Below are positions 36,601-44,223 of a stretch of 64,000 nucleotides of DNA, piece by piece (positions within the stretch are counted from its first letter, which is position 1; each line of letters opens with the position of its first letter). The translations under genes were made by a program, and so were the position numbers. The stretch is from Amphibalanus amphitrite. Its lineage: Eukaryota; Arthropoda; Thecostraca; Balanomorpha; Balanidae. The stretch covers positions 788,285 through 852,284 of the forward strand of contig NW_024881676.1 in the NCBI RefSeq assembly GCF_019059575.1, written 5' to 3'. The notes below the pieces were generated by a model. That model worked only from the letters and a program-made list of their open reading frames with translations, searched no databases and was not told the DNA's origin.

Positions 36601-39043
36601 CCGTACCGCCCCTGTTCGCCCTCCTGGTCACCGTGGCCGGACACGCTGACACAGAGAGCGAGACGGCGGACACCGCGGCGGCGCTACTCTCCCGTCTGGC
36701 CGAGGTGGCCGGCCGCTCTGAGGCGGCGCTCCTCTCCGAGCTGGGCCCGCCGCTGCTGCAGAGACTGGCTGAGGATGCCGAACTGTGGACGGCAGCCAGT
36801 TCGGACCTGCTCACGCTGCTGGCCCTGCTACGGTGCTCCGGTGAGTCGGCCGTGTCGTGAGGTGGTTGGAGGGTGAGGAATGGCAGTAATTGACAACATT
36901 GTGGTGCAAGTACGCACAGAGGGAGGTTATATGTGACCATACTTGTTTTTCTGGTGTATTAGGTTATATGTAGCAATACTGTTGTTTGTTATCTGACATC
37001 AAGAACTTTCTAAATAAGCGACATGAGAGGGGTGCCGTTGACGCTGACGCGTTGTACTCTTATATTCCCCAGCGAGTCCGCCGGAGCCGCTGCCGTGTCT
37101 GTGTCTCATATGTCGTGTTTTCCCCAGCGAGTCCGCCGGAGTCTGTGCTGCGCCCGTCGCTGCCGGTGCTGGCCGCCTGCTGCCGCCCGGACCGTCCGGC
37201 CCCGCTGCGGCTGGCCTGCTTCTCCCAGCTGTGTCGGCTGGTGACCGTCTGTCCGCCGGCCGTGATCCGGCCGCTGCTGCACAGCGTCACTGACGGTGAG
37301 CGGGCGGTACTGTTGACTCGGCGGAAAGGAAAGCACCTCTAGTTGTATATGTTGTTATTAAACTAGCTCCCAATAAAACTATAAAGCTGGTGTCAAAACA
37401 ACGTTTTTACACGTTACACAGAAAGCACCTCTATAAGTGCGATGCGTTGTTTACGGTACTCATTTTTTTTTTGTAGATTCTGCTTTGTTTTCTGCTCGTT
37501 CAAGCCTCGGTTACATGTTTGAGCATTTGTCGAATAGGAAGTTATGAAATTAGGAAAATAGCATGTTTGGCTCGATAAAAGATAGAATATGGTCATTAGG
37601 AACGAATAAAGAATGAGTCCGATAAGGGCCTTAGCTTAACCTATAATCGTCGTTGCTGTCCCCAGATATCGTGGCGCCAAGCCTGGTGTGGCACCCGGGC
37701 CGGTCGGACGCCGCCATCCGCACTGCTGCCCTCGCTCTGCTGCTGGCCGAACTACAAGTACCAGAGCTGGCCGCCGCGGAGCTGACGGCCGACCATGAGA
37801 AGCTGCTCACAGCCGTGGTTGGTGCGTACGGTGGTCGGAGTGTGGCCCGGGCAGGGACGACGATGGAATATGTATCATGGGGATATTGGGATTTGTTCGA
37901 TAGTTTGCCGAGTCTGGTATTTGTCAATATCAAAGCCGTGCCATGCTGTGCATGTCTGGAAGCCGATTGCACCGTGTTAAAGTGTCTGACTCTCAAACAG
38001 AGTGGCCACTCGATGAATGACTAAAATGTACTCACTCTGTCCATTTCAGGTCTTTTGGAGGACGAGAGCCGCAAGACCCGTCTGTTCTGCGCCCGTGCTA
38101 TCCGCTCGCTGTTATTACTAACCCTGCCCGGGTCGCTGCCGGTGCAGCTGCTCCACAACACTGCCACTGGTCAGTAGGTGACACACGGGTGCGGTAGCAC
38201 ACCGGTTAACGCCGGGAATATACGGCGTTGTCCTGGCATGTGCTCTTATCATGTTAATACAGGTCGGTCGGAGATTTATGATGTTATCCCACTTGATTAC
38301 TTACCTTTATGAGAAATTTTACGTTAACCTTTGGTAATGTCCCGAATGAATTACTGTGTGACGTACATTTTACGTCATAATTTTAATGTAAATGTCTATC
38401 ATTCAGACAATGTTTTATCCCTGTATTGGCTCCCTGCCGTCCCCAGAGCTGCTGAAGCGGCTGGACGACACTGACGGCGAGGTACGGCTGTGCGCGGCCG
38501 GCGCGGTGCCGGCCCTGGTCACCGCTCTGGGACCCGACTACTGCGGCCAGCAGTGGCGCGGGCACGTCGAACACTTTGCGCAGACGCTGTTCGTCTTCCT
38601 GGATGACGCCGACGAGAGACTACAGCAGCTGGCGTACGGTGAGTGAGCTGCAGGTTCAGCCTGCGATGTTGGTGTAAATTATGGGAGGGTTCGCTCCGCA
38701 GTTGGTTGGGTGCTGCTTTGAGGAGTCTGGTGTTTCAGAACAAAGTGAAGTATGAGTTGAGTGTTGTGTATTGGGAAGTGCCTTCTGGCGTCAACATTGC
38801 AATCTTACCAGGAAGTTTGTCACTGCCATGTTTTCTCGATTGTGCTTTTCCGCTTCCTTTCGTTGTCCGCTGTTGACGGTGTGTTTCGGCGTGTGTCCGG
38901 CAGAGGCGCTGCTGTCGGTGGGCCGTCTGAACGCGGCGGTGGTGTGTGAACAGACCAACGTACACCGGGACAAACAGCGCAGTCCGGCGCGCTGTGACCA
39001 GCTGCTGCGCGCGCTGACACCGGCCGGCGCGGGGGGACAGTGA
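24694..39043 (+). CDS. DNAAF5: dynein axonemal assembly factor 5 (HEATR2), complete, 13 exons
   Basis: DNAAF5 is a cytoplasmic HEAT-repeat factor needed to preassemble axonemal dynein arms. Exons: 24694-25354, 25739-25824, 26018-26115, 34170-34315, 35085-35317, 35619-35703, 36010-36134, 36528-36840, 37128-37295, 37666-37821, 38050-38169, 38447-38638, 38904-39043. All phases close, giving 840 aa against about 855 in human. Family blocks are LKTAACQATGRLARSLPRHF, the DRYSFFAKILPLLL stretch, LWEEAGRQYLAENEEEN, LTDWVAPTRLKVAQLL and ELLKRLDDTDGEVRLCAAGA. A GTG precedes the first ATG in frame; I take the ATG. Intron 3 is 8.05 kb and contains two other plus-strand genes. The exon 4 donor, the acceptors of exons 8 and 9 and the stop codon are locally duplicated. 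Its presence implies motile 9+2 axonemes, in arthropods mainly in sperm. Confidence 0.95.
26116..26914 (+). other. start of DNAAF5 intron 3, before the nested receptor gene
   Basis: AT-rich intron sequence with a T-run at about 26505-26520. A GC-rich stretch from about 26700 is open in the receptor's frame (including ATGs at 26717) but is low in conserved character and ends in a CCGT tetramer array (26884-26911). I read it as promoter or 5' UTR of the receptor gene. Confidence 0.5.
26915..28156 (+). CDS. gustatory receptor-like seven-transmembrane protein, intronless, nested in DNAAF5 intron 3
   Basis: The single exon encodes 413 aa from the ATG at 26915, chosen because it follows the CCGT repeat and starts MSRVTVRR; in-frame ATGs upstream (26717) would add a low-complexity leader. 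Hydrophobic segments include WLIYSLVLYLVLTATAALSV, AALAAAVLMLAIPSLMAFGA-like, VIFAVVMFFITFFVIPI, CQIMFYLFLMACL, VSVMLVTTLMTLLPPCLV and the last one with SITSTILTYVIVLVQFYV. The TYVIVLVQF string is the hallmark of the arthropod gustatory receptor superfamily, ligand-gated ion channels for tastants and related cues. The ligand is unknown. The whole gene lies within an intron of DNAAF5 on the same strand, followed at 29251 by a glucosidase gene in the same intron. Confidence 0.85.
   Translation: MSRVTVRRVRSASGGAPSGTERGSGRPSLLTRLLQLSGHASPPGWPWLIYSLVLYLVLTATAALSVLEKVLHGFALRQKGRRPFAVAFETSLFGAPHALMWLSLTATLCCSRRRLWAVLQEARRLLADAAVFPSHGTSARRVRYQETALAAAVLMLAIPSLMAFGAQMSLFQACSFSTNRCLYKLPVIFAVVMFFITFFVIPIKLTLLGCLLSGGYRTVNAELKSMANGERLVDGIALRHLRLYYRRLSRCFADGVGAMNAELSLSMFTGTVCQIMFYLFLMACLNDGELMKQLPVVSVMLVTTLMTLLPPCLVGQRLLDRTSVTRDLLLELDSREPDVVHEVAQFSGTVRRDLDKTAHLSFYRLELSTVLSITSTILTYVIVLVQFYVTEQGLLDPPGPLPELRNATRQLDG
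28157..29250 (+). other. spacer between the nested receptor and glucosidase genes
   Basis: No coding region is supported. The GC-rich DNA from about 28980 to 29250 is probably the promoter and 5' UTR of the glucosidase. No AATAAA for the receptor transcript is obvious; GTCATAAACC near 28245 is a weak variant. Confidence 0.45.
29251..32391 (+). CDS. GH31 alpha-glucosidase (lysosomal acid alpha-glucosidase / maltase-glucoamylase type), nested in DNAAF5 intron 3
   Basis: GH31 enzymes of this type hydrolyse alpha-1,4 glucosidic bonds of glycogen, starch or maltose. Two exons, 29251-29583 and 29851-32391, join in phase 0 (donor GTGAGT, acceptor TGTTTCAG) to give 957 aa. The N-terminus is a signal peptide (MALFWPRWLTALLVGIAAAA), followed by a cysteine-containing stretch that may be a degenerate trefoil (P-type) domain. 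FRDSARPRYEVPL matches the start of the GH31 N-domain. The nucleophile is Asp ~470 in WIDMNEPSNFG and the acid/base Asp ~631 in HWFGDNTARWNDM; GADICGF and LGAFYPFCRNHN are also present. The two catalytic residues are about 60 positions further apart than the roughly 100 usual in the family, because of extra residues around HINDVFPAPF-ANQPPQDRQE. It is a secreted or lysosomal enzyme. Lysosomal and digestive members cannot be separated here. Confidence 0.92.
32713..32718 (+). terminator. poly(A) signal of the glucosidase gene
   Basis: AATAAA in TCTCAATAAACG, 322 bases after the stop codon. It lies inside DNAAF5 intron 3, so DNAAF5 transcription must read past it. Confidence 0.6.
32719..34169 (+). 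other. end of DNAAF5 intron 3, no gene seen
   Basis: Apart from short random frames I see no coding signal, repeat or inverted structure worth naming. It ends with the acceptor CTGTTCCAG of DNAAF5 exon 4. Confidence 0.55.
34299..34955 (+). repeat. 36-bp minisatellite built from the DNAAF5 exon 4 splice donor, ~18 copies
   Basis: The unit starts with the last codons of exon 4 (GACGGCTACCCGGCTCAGT) and continues over a GTAAGT donor in the first copy and GTCAGT in the rest. Sixteen units are 36 bp and two are 30 bp, all multiples of three, so the frame stays open until a TAG at 34921-34923. The first donor, 34316, gives the phase that joins exon 5. Each later GTCAGT would also be in phase and would add 10-12 residues of a DGYPAQCQYPPS repeat. 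Whether they are ever used cannot be told from sequence. Confidence 0.9.
36401..36560 (+). repeat. duplicated acceptor and exon start of DNAAF5 exon 8
   Basis: TCACCAG followed by CCGGAGCGTCAGCG occurs at 36405-36425 (upstream acceptor, exon start 36412) and 36521-36541 (exon start 36528), 116 bp apart. The first 30 exon bases differ at only a few positions. The upstream copy is out of phase (116 is not a multiple of 3), so the downstream one is taken as real. Confidence 0.85.
37064..37150 (+). repeat. duplicated acceptor and exon start of DNAAF5 exon 9
   Basis: TTCCCCAGCGAGTCCGCCGG occurs at 37065 and 37120, a 55-bp period. The second copy (exon start 37128) keeps the frame into ASPPESVLRPSLPVL; the first would shift it. 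Confidence 0.88.
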
Positions 39044-39130
39044 CCGGGCCCGGCGGCCGGCGCGGGGGGAGAGTGACCCGATCCGGCGGCCGGCGGGGAG
39101 GGACAGTGACCCGACCCGGTGGCTGGAGTG
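39014..39130 (+). repeat. 33-bp minisatellite triplicating the DNAAF5 stop codon
   Basis: GC-rich units repeat with a 33-bp period, so that AGTGAC with its TGA occurs at 39041, 39074 and 39107. Because 33 is a multiple of three, all three TGA codons are in the same frame. The first ends the protein; the others lie in the 3' UTR. Confidence 0.8.
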
Positions 39131-39339
39131 GACTGAGGGAGAGAGTGGTGATTAGAGCCCAGTAAAATCACCAGGGCGATGACTGTCGCTGTCGGTCGGA
39201 AAAATGTCCGATAGTCAGCGGGCCGAGGCTGTCCATTCCGTCAAACAACCGTTCCGCCTGAGCTGCCGCCGCTCGGTAGCTTCCATCCGTCCATTGTATC
39301 TCCGCCCGGCCGGCGATATCCACTAGTCAGACAAGTAGC

Positions 39340-39345
39340 AATAAA
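39340..39345 (+). terminator. poly(A) signal of DNAAF5
   Basis: AATAAA in GTAGCAATAAACAAAC, about 300 bases after the DNAAF5 stop codon. Confidence 0.6.
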
Positions 39346-39569
39346 CAAACACTGCCGAACAGTCGGCGTTGCAGCCTGCAGGCCGCGTGCACTCCGCTCT
39401 TACGCTCGACCGTCGACGTCACATGTGTCAGTGACGTGTGTGCGCCGAGCTGGACACGGGCCAGAGATCGCTTCCAGTGTGCTCGCCCGTCACGCGGACT
39501 AGTGTGGTGTTCTGCAGTTTTGCCGGTGCTGTTTTATGTCCAGTTGGTGAGTCCGGCAACGCTGCGAGC

Positions 39570-39796
39570 ATGTTTAGGTACGTTTTACAGTTCAGTGATA
39601 TTTTCATTGTGTATTATTTATACGCCATTCATCATTAAATGTTTGATTCGTGAGCGAATGTTTGGAAAGAGAAGGTGTTTTCAAGTGAAAGTAACGACAC
39701 TGGGATCGTAATTAATCAGCACATCTGCTCTCTTATAGTAAAGAAGAGGCAAAGAGTCAAGCCAAGAGTGGCGCTGTCCAAGCTGACGGAACGATG
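39570..39796 (+). other. candidate small exons of an unidentified plus-strand gene
   Basis: ATGTTTAG at 39570-39577 is followed by a GTACGT donor. It can be joined in frame to T-GCC-AAA-ATG at 41838, the start of the hypothetical protein exon, giving MFSAKMNE. It can also be joined to a second candidate exon at 39739-39796 (acceptor CTTATAG), giving MFSKEEAKSQAKSGAVQ and on to ADGTM, with a weak GTAATG donor. The second exon leaves in phase 0 and cannot continue into 41838. I do not recognise the peptide. Confidence 0.3.
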
Positions 39797-40684
39797 GTAA
39801 TGAGGTGCATGGATACGTTTGAATTCAAAGTGCAAGAATCTTTAGGCGGTATTGTATTGCAAATCGTGTGTTCTTAGGGCAGACCAGTGAGAGGGTAAAG
39901 CCCGAACATAATTTGGCAAAACCAAAGGAATAAAGAAATGACATTCGTGACAGGATACGTCAAGATTGCTTGGCTTTACCAAGATTACTTTACTACTCGG
40001 CTTTACTGCTAAGTCGCCACCTAAAAGTTAGAAGCAATATGGCAGCTTTATTACGATGCAATATTAGCGCAGTAGTGACAAAACATTTTATTCTATTTAT
40101 AGTTTGCTTTGCGCACAAATCACTATCCGCAGCTTCTAATGGTCATCTTTCGTCATCATCAGAAAACACATGAATATGATTTGCGTATTTCTGCTCTTAA
40201 TGTATTCTTAGAACATAACTAGCTTTCTTCCATTACCGATTTTCTTTTCGAAAAATTACCGCGCGCGCGCATTTTAGCATTGCTAAGTTATGTTCCAAGG
40301 GCTGTCAACGTAAATGTCAGGGCCCTATAAATGTAAGTGCTGTTAGTGTTATTTGTTTTGTAATGTCTTTTTTTTGTCTGAAGTGTTGTAAAATAACCAT
40401 CATAAAAGGAAGGGGGTGAAATTCTCTTTTTGCACCCTAGGCTCTAAAATCATTAGAAACCACATACTGTCAAAAACAAACCTACTTAACGTAACCTCAC
40501 CTTGCCAGAATCAGTTGTGTGCATGGGTGTGTCTCATAGATGTTTTGTGTGAAATGTATTATAAGTAATTGATGCGACAACGTCCAAAGATGCCCAACAA
40601 CTATCTACGAAATGATATACACTCAACCCTGTTATTTGATTTAGGTACTTTTATTATAAGTTTACTACTAGGTATTACAATTAA

Positions 40685-41151
40685 AGGGACCCTCCCACCT
40701 TAACATTAGTTTTGAGTTGAGATAGCCAAGTTTGCGGCCAGGCTCAGAAACCACCATTTATCTTGGTCGCAACCCCCGCAGCTTTATGGTGTTCAAGAAA
40801 TTTCTTCCCTTTACTTGCAGGGTGGGACCAGCGTGGTCCCTATCTCTTAACCATTACGGGAATCTGATGACGTCATCAGGCTTTCAAACGTCCGTTAAAT
40901 GTTTGACTAAAACGTTTTGTAGCACGCGGTGGTATATGCTGCTTTGCGCGCAACAAATGCCGCACTTTCAAATAAAGTCGCTAGGAACAGCGGAGATCCC
41001 AAAAAGTAAACAAAAGTAAAAGTCTAATATCTTGAAAACCGGTGAATATTTTTCGATGAAATTTGGTAGATATTCGTTTTTGCTCTTTCTGAACCGAGCG
41101 ACATCACTTTCATGCCAATTCATTAACTTTTTTTAAGGTGGGAGGGTCCCT
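40685..41151. mobile_element. 467-bp MITE with 19-bp TIRs and TTAA target duplication
   Basis: AGGGACCCTCCCACCTTAA at 40685 is repeated as its exact inverse complement ending at 41151, and TTAA flanks both ends (40681-40684, 41152-41155). A TTAA duplication is the mark of piggyBac- and Kolobok-type insertion. No transposase is encoded. The remaining DNA between DNAAF5 and the next gene (39350-41760) shows only an ATACA-type simple repeat near 41537-41569. Confidence 0.88.
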
Positions 41152-41844
41152 TTAAAAGAAATATACCACTTTTAACATTGAGTTTTGAACTGGAATAGTA
41201 GTTTGTAGCTCGAGCTGACTAGCACAAATCAGGGGCTTTTATGCCCCAACAATCACCCTTAACCCTAGCCCCTAGGCAAATATATTCCATTCTTCATTCC
41301 GAAAAGAATGGTGCCTTGTAGAGGAAACTGAGGAATGTGTCACTTGTAGAAGAATGCAGCCACCTGTTGCAGAGGCTGAGGTCAGCCAATTAGCAAGCAG
41401 TTGAACTAAGCAATATGATTGGTCAATGCGTAATAAACTTCTGGGCCACCACTATTTAGTCTCTGCCAAAGATGGAACATAATGGTACTTGGGGTAATAC
41501 TTGTCACAATTTTTGTGGAGAACCCCACAAATGTAATACAATACAATGTAATACAATACAATACAATAGTTCTTCGTATATGAAAAAGTTTTTAAAAATC
41601 CTTTTGTCAATATTAATTTTCTTTTCTTTTCTGATCATGTTATGCATAAAAATAAAACTAGCAAAAATTAAATTCAGATCAGTGGTATTTTTCCTGTAAC
41701 AGGCCCATTAAGTGTCAATCACATTAAGAGATGACAACAATTTGTTATCAGCAATATTAAGTTATGATTTTAAAAGAACTTTTCAGGGGCTGCTTGCTTA
41801 TACAGCACCTCAACATCATCTTTCTTTTTCTGTTTAGTGCCAAA

Positions 41845-43056
41845 ATGAATGAACTATGCATAGAACAAGAATGTTATTCATCGGGCTCGGAAGGACTGGC
41901 CAGCAAAATCAAGGCCGTCTCGCAGCTGGTGAAGAGGCGGCGCCAGCAGGTCGCCCAGCGGAGGACCATGCTCCGTGAAGCTGTCCGCTCTCTACTGCAG
42001 CCGGTGGAGGCTGCTGTACCAGCGCCGGCCTCCCGTCTGCCCGGCCTGGTGGCCCGCACCGCCTGGCAGAGGCTCGTCTCGGAACGTTGGCTTGTTGCCA
42101 CAGATTTGACCAATGAAACATCCACAGAGGTGGCACTGCCGCATCTGCTGGCCTGCGGCGGGTGGCACGGGCCCGTGGCGTACGAGTCTCGCCTGGCGGC
42201 CGCGCCGTTCGAGCTGAGCGCTCCGGCGCCGGCCGCCGGCCGCCTGTCGCCCGGAGCGACCGTGCGCCTCATAGCGGTGCTGGACGAGCCGCCCGTCTGC
42301 GGCGGGGGCTGTCGGCTGATGCTGACGCTGGCCTCCGGTCCGGAGGAGCCGCGGCCGGCCAGCGCCGCCGGCTTCTACCAGCTGCCGGCCGGCCGCGTGA
42401 CGCTGACCGCCGACCAGCGGCTGGCGCGGCGACACTCCCTGTTCAGCGGTCCAGGTCCGGACGCGGAGGCCGACGTGCAGGCGCTGTGGGCGCTGTCGGG
42501 CCGGCCCCTGCGCCTCCGCCTGCCGCGGACGGCCCATCTGCACTTGCAGGCGGCCAGGCTGCGGCTCGAGCAGGATGCCTTCATACCTGTTCTGGCGGCG
42601 CTCACTCGAGCCGAGCCAGGTGACCCGCTGTTTGGCTGCCTGGTGCTGCTGGCCGAGGAAGCCGACAACCGAGAGGCCGCCGCCGGCGCGCTGACAGCCG
42701 CGCTCTGGAGCAGGACGGAGCGGCAGATGGCGCTGCTGCTGCACCATCTGCGGCGGCTTCTGGGGTCAGCGCTGGAACTGCAGCGGCGGCCGGAGCCGGA
42801 GCCGGAGCAGGGGCAGGAGCCGGGCGCCGCCGGCGCACAGCACCTGCGGCGCGCCCTGCTGGCACAACTGCAGTTCGCCGAGGCGCACATAGGTGACAGC
42901 ACTGGTGGTGGTGCCGAGCGGCGCGCACTCCGACTCGGGGATGTGCACGTGCCGCTCTCAGAGTACGGCCGCTGGAGACGGCGGCTGGCCCAGCTGGAGT
43001 TGGAGGCTGCTATGTGTGCGCTGCAGCTGGCCGAGCGGCAGCCGGCCGCTCTGTGA
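41845..43056 (+). CDS. unrecognised protein, about 403 aa or more
   Basis: A long GC-rich frame with coding character runs from a good acceptor (CTTTTTCTGTTTAG at 41824-41837) to a TGA at 43056. The first ATG after the acceptor is 41845 (MNELCIEQE); a start at 41764 would lie in intron sequence. The product begins with a basic, probably helical segment (KIKAVSQLVKRRRQQVAQRR), has a central region rich in Ala, Gly, Pro and Leu with alternating hydrophobic strands (WLVATDLTNETSTEVALPH, RLMLTLASG), and ends with helical, Glu/Arg/Leu-rich segments (LAQLELEAAMCALQLAERQ). No motif I know is present. The strand-rich middle followed by a helical C-terminus loosely recalls FANCB/FAAP100 C-terminal regions, but that is only an impression. 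Upstream exons may exist (ATGTTTAG at 39570). Confidence 0.7.
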   Translation: MNELCIEQECYSSGSEGLASKIKAVSQLVKRRRQQVAQRRTMLREAVRSLLQPVEAAVPAPASRLPGLVARTAWQRLVSERWLVATDLTNETSTEVALPHLLACGGWHGPVAYESRLAAAPFELSAPAPAAGRLSPGATVRLIAVLDEPPVCGGGCRLMLTLASGPEEPRPASAAGFYQLPAGRVTLTADQRLARRHSLFSGPGPDAEADVQALWALSGRPLRLRLPRTAHLHLQAARLRLEQDAFIPVLAALTRAEPGDPLFGCLVLLAEEADNREAAAGALTAALWSRTERQMALLLHHLRRLLGSALELQRRPEPEPEQGQEPGAAGAQHLRRALLAQLQFAEAHIGDSTGGGAERRALRLGDVHVPLSEYGRWRRRLAQLELEAAMCALQLAERQPAAL

Positions 43057-44223
43057 CGCTACTCCGCGGCTGGGCGGCACAGCTGACCATGGACACCCGC
43101 GGTGTGCTAGTGAAACCGCCTTGATGGCACACACCAGCTGTGCTTGACTCTAGCGATGTGCACTGTGAACGTTGTCTGTGACTGGTGTCGTGGTCTGCCT
43201 TGCGGTTGTCTTTCGCTCATGCAGTGATGGTTAAATGGACCGGGAGGATCGTTTAGCTGACAGTGTTTGTGGGATATCGCGTGTAACGGTTGGATAAGTG
43301 CTATAAATGCCCTGTCGGCTAGCCGCCGGCGGGCGTCCGAGCAATGACCGAGCGCCAGACAGTGATGTGTGTCAGTCCTTTCTCTGGCATTTCGACACTG
43401 CGCACTGGCGAAAAAAGTGTTTGTTGGTTATGTGAACGGCAATAACTTTTCCTTTGGTTCGTTGTATCTGGAACTCATCCCGTTCATTGGCTGTATGTGT
43501 GTGTGTGTATCCGGTAATGCTTTAGGAGCACAAATACCAGGCCGAGTCCAGTCAGCCTAGGCCAAGGCAGAACCAGAACCAGACCGTCAAACTTGTGATC
43601 ATAGGCTGCTTTCTATAGAATAAAATAGCTAACCTTTATTGAGTGATTTGGTGTCTTTTACACTGGCCATCTGCAGTCCATGCACAGTGGCTTTGGGGAG
43701 CCAACCTGGATCTCTTCAGTCTTCACTGTGGCTCTGATGAGACTGAAGAGACATCACAAAAAGGTTGACCTGCAATGGCTGTTGGGGTGCATTAATGTCT
43801 ATTTTTTTCTTCAAATAAAATATTTGTTTCCATCAACTAACTTTTCTCAGTCTCTTATGCTAAGTTATCTCCAGTTCTGCTTATGGAAATTTAATTGACC
43901 CACTCCCCCTGTAACCGGTTATCTGATGGCTACGCTACGAACTTCTCCCCCGAGTCCCGACGTCCAACACCTCTCCTTCCGGTATTGGCTCACTTTATCG
44001 ACACGTCTTGCCGGCAGCGGTAGCGCTGCGCCGCCCGGCATGACGGCGCACAACCGGCCGCAGCGAGCCGCGCCGACCATCGACCTGATAACGACGGCCC
44101 CCGGCGGCGGCGGCGGCGGCGGCGGGCCGGCCGGGCAGTCCGCGCTCGGTCCCCGTCCGACTCACAGCGCCGCCGACCGCCCGCAGGCTGTTCCGCCTCG
44201 CCTCCGCCGCCGCCGCAGCAGCC
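43057..44223 (+). other. 3' UTR of the unrecognised gene and 5' region of the Grx-DEP-DUF547 gene
   Basis: AATAAA at 43619-43624 is a likely poly(A) signal for the upstream gene. From about 43970 the DNA becomes very GC-rich (GGC repeats near 44105), as expected for the promoter and 5' UTR of the next gene. A frame starting at 43926 overlaps exon 1 of that gene out of frame and is not credible. Confidence 0.5.
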
